The notes beneath the pieces were generated by a model. That model was not told the origin of the DNA and searched no databases. It saw only the letters and a list, made by a program, of their open reading frames with translations. Below are positions 32,390 to 44,001 of a stretch of DNA of 64,000 bases, one piece after another; within the stretch, counting starts at the first letter, position 1, and each line of letters opens with the position of its first letter. The stretch spans positions 41,013 to 105,012 of the forward strand of contig JAOBSW010000664.1 of the NCBI GenBank assembly GCA_026214975.1, in the 5' to 3' direction. Source of the stretch: Gentiana macrophylla. Taxonomy: Eukaryota; Streptophyta; Magnoliopsida; Gentianales; Gentianaceae. The position numbers and the translations under genes were made by a program.

Positions 32390-33722
32390 CTTTTAAGATC
32401 TGTAAAGATGGTTTGCTTAGAAGATGTGTTCGAATCGAGCAACGTGATATCATTGAGCAATGCCACAGTGGACCAGCTGGAGGTCACTTTGGTCCGTGGA
32501 AAATCATTGCTAAGATCTTTCAATCCGGGTTCTATTGGCCTACGATCTTTAAGGACACGAAGCTTTCAGTAAAGCTTGTGATAGATGACAAAGAACCGGT
32601 GCTCGACAAGGCGTTTTGACATGCCCTTGAAACCCATCCTAGAATGTGAGGCACAATGATCAAAAACGGTCATGAAATTTCTAAAGAAAATATCTTCGTG
32701 AGGTTTGGATGTCCACGGGCCTTGATCGATGATGAAGGGGACGCATTTCGCAACCGACCCTCAGAGAAAGTCCTTGAAAAGTATGGTGTCCGTCATAAGA
32801 TAGGCACACCATATCATCCGATGACTAGTGGTCGGGTTGAGAGAAGCAACCAGAGTATCAAGAAAATCTGGAGAAGACGGTAAACAAGTCATAGGAAGGA
32901 CGGAGTTTGAAGTTGGATGATGTACTTTGGGCTTACAGTAATCGCCTATAAAACTCCTATGGGTACATCTCCATATCAAATGGTCTATGGTAAACCATGT
33001 CATCTGCTGTCGAGTTAGAGCACTGAGCTTATTGGGCTACAAAGTTTCAACTTTGATTCCCAATCTTGTGGGAAACATCATTGCAGTGATTACATGAGTT
33101 AGACAATTCGGACTCCAGGCCTATGAAAGTGCCAGGATTAGTAAAGATAAGATGAAGCTACTCCACAATGCTAAGATTAAGAAGAGAGAATTTAAAGTCG
33201 GCGAACAAGTTCTTCTATACAATTCTAGGTTACATCTGCTTCTGGAAAGTTTAGGACACGTTGGTCCGGCCTTTCGAGATTCTCCGAATCATTCCTCGAG
33301 GCGTTCTAGAACTTCACGGTTATAGCGGTAAACCGTTTCGAGTGAATGGTCAGAGATGTAAGCACTACATTGGTGAACCTAAAGAAACATCTTTGACTGC
33401 TCGTTGCCTCGATATCCTCGGGTGTGGTGCTACACAAGTCGATGAATTTGATGTGTTTTCACCCGACCTATTTTTAGAGGATGACGGTAATAGTAAATCA
33501 AGAAGTTCTAGCTGGTGGTTGGGATATGGAAGAGTATTGGAAGGAGCGGCAATCGAAAAGTCATCGGAAGAATCAACAGAGGAAGAAGTCAACCATGGGA
33601 AATTTAAGCGTGTTTGGAAAGCTATTAAAGATTTCACCCGTGTGTTAGATCTTGTTTTCGCAGCCCACACTCATGATCGAGCTACACGAGGTAGTGGGTG
33701 GGCGAAAAGTCAAATGGCCTGA
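32390..33722 (+). pseudogene. Integrase of the Athila-like element
   Basis: The zinc-binding HHCC part is around CHSGPAGGHFGPWK (32459-32500). In the catalytic core, Asp lies in RALIDDEG (32728) and Glu in GRVERSN (32839). The KFKVGEQVLLY-like C-terminal segment is at about 33190-33225, followed by an open 153-codon tail (33261-33722) with RPFEILRIIPRGVLELH. The first core Asp was not located with confidence. Several small indels break the frame. Confidence 0.8.
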
Positions 33723-34540
33723 TCCAGCCGAGCTTTAAACGGTGTCGAGCTAACGACATTAACTAAAAAGCGCTACTAGGAGGCATCCTAGATATCCCTT
33801 ATTATGTTAGTTCAATTCATTTATGTTTTTAGTGCTATATTTATTTAAGTTTTAGTTTAATTAAGTTTTAGTTGGCTAAGTTTTTCTCGCTTACATCTCA
33901 TCGCTTAGTTTGCTTTTTAGATATGGATTACGGAGTTCTTCCCGAGGAGTTCCCATCATTAGTCGGATCCCACTGATCACGTGGTGATGGACCTGGAGGC
34001 ACTATAGTCTTGCACGTAGATTTTGAGCTTAGTACCCGCACGAAGACCATCACCTATGTTCTCATTGTTCCTACTGTTCGGGAGGTAGTGACTTCACTCA
34101 TCGAGGAGCTACAGGAAGCTATAGGACGCCCATATACGATCCTAAATGACCCTATCTTTGATGAGATCTAGCGCTGGTACTACAGCTTCACATTTTAAAG
34201 GTTTAGAGGTATTGGAGATGACTTGGGCGCATAAGACGACTATGATTTCCCTCCCTGCTATTGATATGCTTCGGCGTGCCTCATCCGTTTGGTAGATTGG
34301 GACGAAATTTATGCAGACTAGCGTTAGTTAGGTTTGTTTCGTCGAGCAAACGACGTAAAACACAAGCGCTTTGTGGGAGGCAACCCACTATTTTCTATTT
34401 GTTTTTATTTATTTTCTAGTCACTTTATGTACTTTGTTTGATTTAAAGTTGTATTTTTAAGTTTTAATTATGTTTAATAAGAGATGTACTTTTGAATTTG
34501 GGTTGTATGGAATTTTATGATTTTTGCACTTTTGCCTGTT
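33723..34540 (+). other. Post-pol region with duplicated GCGCT...GGAGGC motif
   Basis: Two copies of a sequence common just after pol in plant gypsy elements: an AAGCGCT palindrome then GGAGGCA(A/T)CC, at about 33767-33792 and 34364-34392. Between them a decayed small frame starts at 33923. Confidence 0.5.
33923..34171 (+). pseudogene. Small decayed ORF after pol, unknown
   Basis: ATG at 33923 (MDYGVLPEEFPSL), stop after 17 codons. A second frame then continues to the stop at 34171 with a segment near EVVTSLIEELQEAIG. The break lies at a CTG. I do not recognise the product. Confidence 0.3.
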
Positions 34541-34790
34541 AGGACGCCTGTCCAGATGTATGGACGCCCGTCCGTTTTGACCAATCTCAGACGAACGTCC
34601 ACTAAGCTGGGACGCCCGTCGATTTATTCCCTCCAATCCTGTATGTGATTTAAACTTTTGGACGAGCGTCTACTAAACTGGACGCCCGTCCAGTTCATCT
34701 GATTTCAGTGGACGCCCGTCCACTGAGTTGGACGAGCGTCCAACCTCTGTCTATATATACCCCTTCTTCGAGTGAACCTTCACTTTTCAG
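34540..34790 (+). promoter_or_regulatory. Internal LTR-like promoter region of the Athila-like element
   Basis: Eight or so GACG(C/A)(C/G)CGTC-type near-palindromes (for example TGGACGCCCGTCCA, TGGACGAGCGTCCA) end at 34743. A TATA-like string CTATATATAC follows at 34751-34760. The LTR shows the same motif cluster followed by the same TATA type. The next ATG region with coding character starts at 35339. Confidence 0.5.
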
Positions 34791-35338
34791 GATATTCAAA
34801 CGCGAAAAACGGTTTCTCTCCCTGCTTTTGCCCTAAAATCTTCAATTCTAAACCATTTTGAGCGATTCCAAGTGCTATAGACCGTTCTTGATACCCTCTC
34901 TTCGATTTTCATAACCAAAATCCCCAACACGCTATATTTTTGGAGAATCAGGAGCCTTTTCAGTCCGACTTTTTGATAGAAAAATCCGATTTTTGGAGCC
35001 CATTTGGTGTTGTTTGACTGATTTTCACTCGATCAACATCTACTCACCCTACTTGGTAAGTTAGTAACAACTTTTCTAGTTTTTATTCACGCTTTTTTAG
35101 CTCGATCTTTGGGTCGGCTCGCTCCCTTGAATATCATCTTAATTCGTTTTTTTTTTCGGTTTTGTGTTTCTTTTCGCTTCTATTATGGTGATGTGGTGTT
35201 GTGATGGATGGTGAATGGTTTATTTGGTGTTGATTATGGTTGTGGTTGTGGTTTGGTTGCCTTGAAATCCCACTTTGGATGTTAAACGGGTATCTTTTGT
35301 TGTGATTTGGGGTTGTTTTGGCTTAGTCTAGGCTTCAA

Positions 35339-36390
35339 ATGGTTCATAAGAAAGCAATCGTGAAGAGGCATGGTAAGGAAGTGGCCCGGGAGGCGGGAAG
35401 AAGCTTAAAAGAGATTGATCCTACCTTGGTTGATCCTAACCGGGTGTGAGTATTCGAGAGCAACCTCCTAGAGCCACCCAAACTAGGGCAACCTTAAGGG
35501 ATGAGCCAACCCTCGACTCGAGACCGATGAAGATGTGCCTTTGGTACGGATGTCTCAGACTCAGAGAGGTGGAGGTCTGTCTCAGGGTCGAGGAGACTAT
35601 AGAAGCTACACGGGAAGATGACCCGGTTGTACCTAAGGCTGCCCACCTAGAAAGAAATCTAAAACCGTTGCCCGATGCCATTGCCTCATAGATTCATAAA
35701 CCACAGAGCTCATGACGTCTATTCTAAACATTATTTCTCGAGGACGATGTTGATTGAGCGGGCCACTTTGGAGGCAAAAAGTCGATCCGGGGTTCGTTAA
35801 GTTGCTCAAGGATCGGAAATGGGAAGCCTTGATGACAATCCCGACTACCCGGTAAATAGCTCCTAGTTCGGGAATTTTATGCGAACTGTTCGAAACCGAC
35901 TTGGGGACAAAAGTAGTCGTGGTTTGAGGGGTAGCAGATTCCCCTTTACACCGGAGGCGATCAATCAGAAATACAACTTAGCGGCCTTTGAGGGAAGGGA
36001 TTACAAGGAAGAGATTGTGCATAGACAGAGTTTGGGACAGGATCCTTTGGAGGAGTTGCGGTTAAGGGTGTGCCCGGATGTGGCCTGGACGTTAAGACCG
36101 GGAGGAGACCGGAAGGAGTTGGTTACCACGACCTGGACGGAGGGACTGGAAGGTCCAAATGTCGATTTATTCAGAGTCGGTTGTTGCCTAAGAACAACCT
36201 GACACACTTCCACATTGGTGACCTAGGTATGTTGTATGCGCGTTGACGTATGGCTTGAACGTGAATGTGGGGCAGGCGTTATATGATGAGGAGCAGCCTG
36301 ACTCTATAGCTAGGATCATGCGGCACCACCTTCTGACCTCCTTCGATCCTCCGGCCGATGATTCGCGACACCGAGCCACCTTGATTTTAT
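35339..36390 (+). pseudogene. Extra 3' ORF (plant-transposon/envelope-like) of the Athila-like element
   Basis: ATG at 35339 opens MVHKKAIVKRHGKEV with a basic N-terminus. Readable parts continue in other frames: 35446-35691, 35879-36202 (includes PFTPEAINQKYNL) and 36243-36380 (GLNVNVGQALYD). The last two resemble the 'putative plant transposon protein' domain of Athila third ORFs. Function unknown. No membrane segment can be claimed. Frames are broken at several small indels. Confidence 0.55.
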
Positions 36391-37880
36391 TTTTTCGATT
36401 CCGCTTTTTCTTTTTCTTTGATTCGATGGATGTATGTTCTTGGTACTTTTTCTTATATGAATCATTGTAATTTTGATATTGCTCATCGTTACCTTTCCCG
36501 ATGGATCATGTACGCCATAAGGCACCCGTATTTTCTTCATTTTATACTGTGTTTCTACTTTCTAGATGTATTGAATGCTTTCACTTTTGCTTTATCTTCA
36601 TTTTTGATATCTCTTTTCGTTCTGGTATGATTCCCCATTTTCCCCGAGATGGTTCCATGTTTGTCAAGACATGCAGGTATATTTTTAGCGGTTTCGTCGA
36701 GCTACATTATCTGGTTACGCGTTCTAAGTGTCATTATGTAGGCTCCGGCCTGACCGACGACTCGAGTATCGATTTAAATCAGCTAAGTCTTTTCCTTTTT
36801 CTTTCGATTCGCACAATATGAGGACATGTTGATTTTAAGTGTGGGGGGGGGAATGTTTCGATATGTATCTACACATTTGCTTAGTGCGTAATGTTTCTAT
36901 TTTTCTATGCAAAATGAGCTAAAATTTTCGTAATTTTTCGACACTTTTGTTTTTGTTTTGTCCGAGTAGGCAATTCGATTTACTGTTCGTTATTTTTATA
37001 GTCATTTAAGCTATGTATCATATGTTTAGTAAGTTAGTTGTTTCACTGAGATCTATTTTTCACGAGCCATAGTAAATGATGAGCTATAATATAAAGTTAT
37101 ACCCTTTTGGACGAGTGATTTTGACTTTCTTATAAGTCATGTACTTAGTGCTACGTATATATCTTGAGATTTATGATAGTCTGTATTTAGATCCGAAGTA
37201 TGATATACTGTGAATATCTGAAGGTTTGAATGTGATAAGTAACACGTAACTATTGTCAAATGCAAGTTGAGTTAATAATTGAATTAATTGTGTGTGTCGG
37301 AAGCTAGTCGATGATTTGAGTGCGATAGGGTATACCACGTATGTCCTACACCACTATGATGACCAAAAGCTCACGCGATCGAGAAAAAGCTGCCTTATGA
37401 TTGGAGTAAGGTAGGGTATATCTCGAATATCCTATTCTCGCTATGACAGGGCAATAGCTCATTTCGATGTGTGTTAAATGTGGAAAAAGTTGAATCAACT
37501 TGAATGAGAATTGGTATGAATTGAATAAGGTATAAGACTAAGTTATCGTCTATCTTATCCCCAGAAGAAACCGAGCGGATATGTTGTAGGATTATCCTCC
37601 GAGTATTTAGTAAAGGCCCTAGATATATTCGATCATCTTTTCGGGATGTATCACGTTTGTAGGGTACATCTTATGAGTGTCATTTATTACTAGTCTACGA
37701 GGGGTATTAGCTAGCTTTGCTTTGAATTTCTCGAGTTTGGATTTAGTGGAAGTTTTCTATGGCTATGCACACACACAACGGTGAACTTCGATTTATTGGA
37801 TATGTGTTATATATGTTTAGATGTCTATCTTTCTCGAGCCTTTACTTTGTTTTGTTTTGCTGGACGAGCAAAAGCTTAAG
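36391..37880 (+). other. Non-coding 3' region of the Athila-like element
   Basis: About 1.5 kb with no supported gene. A G-rich purine tract (AAGTGTGGGGGGGGGAATG) lies at 36836-36856. The sequence is AT-rich with several repeated TATCGAGA/TATCTCG-type strings. Confidence 0.6.
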
Positions 37881-37890
37881 TGTGGGGAGT
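37877..37890 (+). promoter_or_regulatory. Polypurine tract, Athila-like element
   Basis: TAAGTGTGGGGAGT directly before the 3' LTR start TGTTAAGG. It would prime plus-strand synthesis. Confidence 0.85.
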
Positions 37891-39442
37891 TGTTAAGGGT
37901 GATTTTATACGATTTATAACGCTATATATTATGTTGATTCCCCATATGTGCATTAATTTGCATAAGAAACGTGTGTTTAATGGAAATATTGAGTAAATGA
38001 TATTTTAGATGAGTTAATCATAAAATAGGTTAATTTATGTGCTTTACTTGTGATTTTATGATTATTTGAGCGATATTACATTTTGTGGTGTTTTTATATG
38101 ATGTAGATACATTTTTCAAGGCTCAAATGATGATCAAAAGAGATAAGAGTCGAAATATATGATGATAGAAGAGATAATGAAGGAATTAACAAGAAGAGAA
38201 GAGATAAAGATCAAGAAATCGAAATTTAATCATATTGGATGGCGTCCGTGTCCCGTCCAGTGGGACGGGCGTTTCTTGAGACCGAACGAGCATCCGGTTG
38301 AGGAAAATTGATTCGAGGATGTTTGGACGCTTGTATGGACGCTTTGGATGGACGAGCGGCCTGGTCATGACTCGGCTCGATTTGAAGTTCATATGAAGAA
38401 TGGATGGCGTTCACCTATCCAGATCGGGCGCCCGGTAGCGATTTGTTGAAACCGACTTTAAAATCTATATATAGTCGGCTATTTCTCCACACAAAGGAGA
38501 CGATACACTCATTATTCAAAATCCTAAACCTAGGGGCGGCTTTAGGCTGCGTTTTTCTTCCTTTTATTCCAGTTTTTATGCACTTTAGATCTAGATTAAA
38601 CTAGTTACTTTTTATGTACTATTTCTGCAAATTCGAGTTGCTGAGGATGTTTAGAGGCTAAAAGCTTCATCAAACGAGTATTGTGAAGCCGTCCAACGAT
38701 TGTTGATTTCGTTTTCTTCGGTTGTACTGTGAGTTTTTATTTAAAGGTTGTTTCTTATTCATGTTTATTACGTTTAATTGCTTTTACATCGGAAGATATG
38801 CATGTGTGATTGTTTATTGTTGATGGAAATCTTAATAAACCCTAGCTCATCATGAATAAGAATAGTAATTCGAATCTATCATAACGGAAGTTAATAGGTT
38901 TAATTACTAGATTATAAACATAAAATTTGCACCTTTGGTTAGAAGACGCGTTAATCTTACATCGGAAGATAATAGATTAATATATGAACTTTCTAAGGAA
39001 TTAGGGTTCATGTTTAGATAAGGTGAATCACAACCTAGATAAGAACCACAATATAATCGAGATAGGGAATCAATGCTTGTTGGATAGGTGGATCAATCCT
39101 CGTTTGCTCGTTATAAACTTGATTTAAATCTTTAAAACTTGAATTTGTTTAGTAGTTTACTTTTATTTGCATCTTAGTTTAGTTAGTTTAAATTGGTTCG
39201 CAACCCGTATTCTTCCTAGCTTTGGATCACATCCTCTGTCTAGTTTTATTTTCTGTTCTGTCTTGTTTTATTCGCTGTTTAGATTAGTTTCGTGACATTA
39301 GTGAGTTAGTTAAATAAAAACTAGAATTCACAATCGCCAGTTCCCCGTAAGATCGACCCGGCATAGCCTCTACACTACGATCCTTATACTTGAGGTTAAC
39401 CGGATTATTACTTGTTTGTTTTGTTAGATAAAATCCGTGACA
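37891..39442 (+). repeat. 3' LTR of the Athila-like element
   Basis: 1,552 bp, TGTTAAGG to GTGACA, followed by CCCCGCGG of the 5S spacer. The second half is nearly identical to the 5' LTR. Most differences are in the GACG motif cluster (38240-38450). Confidence 0.94.
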
Positions 39443-39498
39443 CCCCGCGGTCGGGCGGCCTCTTAATGCTCAAATACATATGAACGCATCCTCTTAAC

Positions 39499-39619
39499 GG
39501 GTGCGATCATACCAGCACTAATGCACCGGATCCCATCAGAACTCCGAAGTTAAGCGTGCTTGGGCAAGAGTAGTACTAGGATGGGTGACCCCCCTGGGAA
39601 GTCCTCGTGTTGCACTCTT
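39499..39619 (+). rRNA. 5S: 5S rRNA gene
   Basis: 121 nt with one extra C in the C-run. It carries TTGGGCAAGAG and GCACTCTT like the copy at 3749. First gene after the Athila-like insertion. Confidence 0.91.
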
Positions 39620-39908
39620 CTTTTTTACTTTTTTGTCGTTCCTATCTTCTTCTTCACTCGTTTCGTCTCATCTTTTTCCTTTTTCGTTCCTATCTTCTTC
39701 TTCACTCGTTTCGCCTCTTTCGCGCGCATATATCGTCGCATCAACGTCCGTGCGGTTCCCACGCGCGCCTCGTCCCAAAGCACTAATGCGCCGGATCGAA
39801 TGAAAACTACGAATCCCGCCATAATCCCCTAGATAAATGAAAACGGAAATCTAATTGCTAATTACACCGAATTTCCGGGTCAAACGGATTCGTAATCGTA
39901 TCCTTATT

Positions 39909-39924
39909 GAGTACGGATTCGCAC
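39909..39924 (+). pseudogene. 5S-less unit: junction 3
   Basis: GAGTACGGATTCGCAC, the same join as at 2802 and 4688. As at 4688 the next gene (40333) has the CTCTAAATGC upstream mark and CCAAACAC. Confidence 0.8.
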
Positions 39925-40332
39925 ACCTCTTTTAATTTTTTTCGCTCCTATCTTCTTCTTCACTGTTGCCTCATCTTTTTTCCTTTATTCGTTGTCATCT
40001 TCTTCTTCACTCGTTTCGCCTCTTTCGCGTGCATATCGCCGCTTCAACGTCCGTGCGGTTCCCACGTGCCTCCTCTCCCAGCAAAGCACTAATGCGCCGG
40101 ATCCAATGAAAACTACGAATCCCGTCATAATCCCTTAGATAAATGAAAACGGAAATCTAATTGCTAATTACACCGAATTTCCGGATCAAACGGATTCAAA
40201 TTGTATCCTTATTGAGTACGCAATTAAAATAATAAATAATTGAAAACGTGCCCGGCCGTCGTACTCGACGTTCCTCGCCTCGCGGTCGGCGGCCTCTAAA
40301 TGCCCAAATACATAAGAACGCATCCTCTTAAC

Positions 40333-40449
40333 GGTGCGATCATACCAAACACTAATGCACCGGATCCCATCGTAACTCCGAGGTTAAGCGTGCTTGGCGA
40401 GAGTAGTACTAGGATGGGTGACCCCCGGGAAGTCTTCGTGTTGCACCCT
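40333..40449 (+). rRNA. 5S: 5S rRNA gene, altered
   Basis: 117 nt. CCAAACAC, CATCGTAACTCCGAGG, TTGGCGAG and GTCTTCG differ from the reference. Sister of the copy at 5115. Confidence 0.8.
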
Positions 40450-40855
40450 CTTTTTACTTTTTTCGCTCCTATCTTCTTCTTCACTCGTTTTCGTCTCATC
40501 TTTTTTCTTTTTTCGCTCCTATCTTCTTCTTCACTCGTTTTTTGTCTCTTTCGCGTGCATATAGTCGCATCAACATCCGTGACGGTTCCCGCGCGCTCCT
40601 ATACCAAAGACTAATGCGCCGGATCCAATGAAAACTACGATCCCGTCATAATCCCCAAGATAAATGAAAACGGAAATCTAATTGCTAATTACACCGAATT
40701 TCCGGATCAAACGGATTCATAATCGTATCCTTATTGAGTACGCAATTAAAATAATAAAAACTTGAAAAATGTGCCCGGCCGTCGTACTCGACGTTCCTCG
40801 CCCGCGGTCGGGCGGCCTCTCAATGCTCGGATACATAAGAACGCATCCTCTTAAC

Positions 40856-40967
40856 GGGTGCGATCATACCACCACTAATGCACCGGATCCCATGAACTCC
40901 TGGTTAAGAGTTCTTGGGCAAGAGTAGAACTAGGATGGGTGACCGGGAAGCCCTCGTGTTGCACCCT
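40856..40967 (+). rRNA. 5S: 5S rRNA gene, variant subfamily
   Basis: 112 nt. CCACCAC, AAGAGTTCTTGGGCAAGAGTAGAAC replaced in two parts (GAGTTC for GCGTGC, TAGAAC for TAGTAC), and a deletion leaving GTGACCGGGAAG. The A-box is changed and the C-box shortened. Confidence 0.75.
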
Positions 40968-41370
40968 CTTTTTTACTTTTTTTTCTCCTATCTTCTTCTT
41001 CACTCGTTTCGTCTCATCTTTTTCATTTTTCGTTCCTATCTTCTTCTTCACTCGTTTGTCTCTTTCGCGTGCATATCGTCAGATCAACGTCCGTGCGGTT
41101 CCCACGCGGCTCCTCTCCCAGAACTAATGCGCCAGATCCAATGAAAACTATGAATCCCGTCATAGTCCCCTAGACAAATGAAAACGGAAATCTAATTGCT
41201 AATTACACCGAATTTCCGGATCAAACGGATTCATAATCGTATCCTTATTGAGTACGCAGTTATAATAATAAAAACTTGAAAAATGTGCCCGGCCGTCGTA
41301 CTCGACGTTCCCTCGCCCCGCGGTCGGCGGCCTCTCAATGCTCAGATACATAAGAACGCATCTTCTTAAC

Positions 41371-41490
41371 GGGTGCGATCATACCACCACTAATGCACCG
41401 GATCCCATCAAAACTCCGAAGTTAAGCGTTCTTGGGCGAGAATAGAACTAGGATGGGTGACCCCCTGGGAAGTCCTCGTTTTGCACCCCT
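41371..41490 (+). rRNA. 5S: 5S rRNA gene, variant subfamily
   Basis: 120 nt, full length. CCACCAC, GCGTTC, GAATAGAAC and CTCGTTTTGC are the changes. Best-preserved member of the GTTC/GAAC group together with 43471. Confidence 0.85.
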
Positions 41491-41896
41491 CTTTTTTACT
41501 TTTTTTTCGCTCCTATCTTCTTCTTCACTCGTTTTGTCTCATCTTTTTCATTTTTTCGTTCCTATCTTCTTCTTCACTCGTTTTCGTCTCTTTCGCATGC
41601 ATATAGTCGCATCAACGTCCGTACGGTTCCCACGCGCCTCCTATCCCAGCACTAATGTGCCGGATCCAATGAAAACTACGTATCCCGTCATAATCCCCTA
41701 GATAAATGAAAACGGAAATCTAATTGCTAATTACACCGAATTTCCGGATCAAACGGATTCGTAATCGTATCCTTATTGAGTACGCAATTAAAATAATAAA
41801 AACTTGAAAACGCTCCCGCCTTCAGACTCGACGTTCCTCGCCCCGTGGTCGGGCGGCCTCTCAATGCTCAAATACATAAGAACGCATCCTCTTAAC

Positions 41897-42015
41897 GGGT
41901 ACGACATACCAGCACTAATGCACCGGATCCCATCAGTACTCCGAAGTTAAGAGTTCTTGGGCAAGAGTAGAACTAGGATGGGTGACCCCCTGGGAAGTCC
42001 TCGTGTTGCACCCCT
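41897..42015 (+). rRNA. 5S: 5S rRNA gene, variant subfamily
   Basis: 119 nt. GGGTACGACATACC at the 5' end, CATCAGTACTCC, GAGTTC and TAGAAC. CCAGCAC is kept. Confidence 0.82.
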
Positions 42016-42426
42016 CTTTTTTACTTTTTTTTCGTTCCTATCTTCTTCTTCACTCGCTTTTGTCTCATCTTTTTCCTTTTTCGTTCCTATCTTCTTCTTC
42101 ACTGTTTTCGTCTCTTTCGCGGCGTGCATATCGTCAGTATCAACGTCCGTGCGGCGGTTCCCACGCGGCTCCTCTCCCAAAGACTAATGCGCCAGATCCA
42201 ATGAAAACTATGAATCCCGCCATGATCCCTAGATAAATGAAAACGGAAATCTAATTGCTAATTACACCGATTTCCGGATCAAACGGATTCGTAATCGTAT
42301 CCTTATTGAGTACGCAATTAAAATAATAAAACTTGAAAACGTGCCCGGCCGTCGTACTCGACATTCCCTCGCCCCGCGGTCGGCGGCCTCTCAATGCTCA
42401 AATACATAAGAACGCATCCTCTTAAC

Positions 42427-42544
42427 GGGTGCGATCATACCACCACTAATGCACCGGATACCATCAGAACTCCGAAGTTAAGTGTTCTTGGGCGAGAATA
42501 GAACTAGGATGGGTGACCCCTTGAAGTCCTCGTGTTGCACCCCT
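42427..42544 (+). rRNA. 5S: 5S rRNA gene, variant subfamily
   Basis: 118 nt. CCACCAC, GGATACC (site lost), GTGTTC, GAATAGAAC and CCCCTTGAAG. Partner of 41371 two units upstream. Confidence 0.82.
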
Positions 42545-42949
42545 CTTTTTATTTTTTTTTTCGCTCCTATCTTCTTCTTCACTCGTTTTGCCTCATATTT
42601 TTCATTTTTCGTTCCTATCTTCTTCTTCACTCGTTGCGTCTCTTTCGCGTGCATATAGTCGCATCAACGTCCGTGACGGTTCCCACACGCCTCCTATCCC
42701 AGCACTAATGCGCCGGATCCAATGAAAACTACATATCCCGTCATAATCCCCTAGATAAATGAAAACGGAAATCTAATTGCTAATTTCACGAATTTCCGGA
42801 TCAAACGGATTCGTAATCGTATCCTTATTGAGAACGCAATTAAAATAATAAAATGTGAAAACGTGCCCGGCCGTCGACTCGACGCGTTCCTCGCCCGCGG
42901 GTCGGGCGGCCTCTCAATGCTCAAATACATAAGAACGCATCCTCTTAAC

Positions 42950-43064
42950 GGGTACGATCATACCAAAGACTAATGCACCGGATCCCATCAAGACTCGAAG
43001 TTAAGAGTTCTTGGGCGAGTAGAACTAGGATGGGTCACCCCGGGAAGTCCTCGTGTTGCACCCT
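42950..43064 (+). rRNA. 5S: 5S rRNA gene, variant subfamily
   Basis: 115 nt. GGGTACG, CCAAAGAC, CATCAAGACTCG, GAGTTC, TAGAAC, and GGGTCACCCCGGG in the C-box. Confidence 0.75.
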
Positions 43065-43470
43065 CTTTTTACTTTTTTCGTTCCTATCTTCTTCTTCACT
43101 CGTTTTCGTCTCATCTTTTTCCTTTTTTCGTTCCTATCTTCTTCTTCACTCGTTTTCGTCTCTTTCGCGTGCATATCGTCACATCAACGTCCGTGCGGTT
43201 CCCACGCGCCTCCTCTCCCAGCACTAATGCGCCGGATCCAATGAAAACAACGAATCCCGCCATAATCCCCTAGATAAATGAAAACGGAAATCTAATTGCT
43301 AATTACACCGAATTTCCGGATCAAACGGATTCGTAATCGTATCCTTATTGAGTACGCAATTAAAATAATAAAAACTTGAAAAACGTGCCCGGCCGTCGTA
43401 CTCGACGTTCCCTCGCCCCGCGGTCGGCGGCCTCTCAATGCTCAAATACATAAGAACGCATCCTCTTAAC

Positions 43471-43590
43471 GGGTGCGATCATACCACCACTAATGCACCG
43501 GATCCCATCAGAACTCCGAAGTTAAGCGTTCTTGGGCGAGAATAGAACTAGGATGGGTGACCCCCTGGGAAGTCCTCGTGTTGCACCCCT
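43471..43590 (+). rRNA. 5S: 5S rRNA gene, variant subfamily
   Basis: 120 nt. Only CCACCAC, GCGTTC and GAATAGAAC differ from the reference. CATCAGAACTCCGAAG and CCCCCTGGGAAG are canonical, so the GTTC/GAAC pair is not tied to the CAG/CTG changes. Confidence 0.88.
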
Positions 43591-44001
43591 CTTTTTTACT
43601 TTTTTTTTTCGTTCCTATCTTCTTCTTCACTCGTTTTCGTCTCATCTTTTTTCCTTTTTTCGTTCCTATCTTCTTCTTCACTCGTTTTCGTCTCTTTCGT
43701 GTGCATATCGTCGCATCAACATCCATGCGGTTCCCACGCGCCTCCTCTCCCAGCACTAATGCGCCAGATCCAATGAAAACTATGAATCCCGTCATAATCC
43801 CCAAGATAAAAGAAAACGGAAATCTAATTGCTAATTACACCGAATTTCCGGATCAAACGGATTCGTAATCATATCCTTATTGAGAACGCAATTAAAATAT
43901 TAAAACTTGAAAACGTGCCCGGCCGCCGTGACTCGACGCTCCTCGCTTCGCGGGTCGGCGGCCTCTCAATGCCCAAATACATAAGAACGCATCCTCTTAA
44001 C

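Larger units (their letters stand above)
25607..39442 (+). mobile_element. Athila-like Ty3/gypsy LTR retrotransposon
   Basis: LTRs of 1,550 and 1,552 bp (TGTTAAGG to GTGACA), an Asp-tRNA-type primer site, gag with two zinc knuckles, pol in gypsy order (protease, reverse transcriptase, RNase H, integrase), a large 3' region with an extra ORF, and a polypurine tract. The primer site, the gag opening (RTLADYAMPG), the DLGAS protease and the long 3' region fit the Athila lineage. Flanks CCCG (left) and CCCCG (right) fit a 5-bp target duplication with one C lost. Frames are interrupted, while the LTRs are nearly identical over most of their length. Confidence 0.9.
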
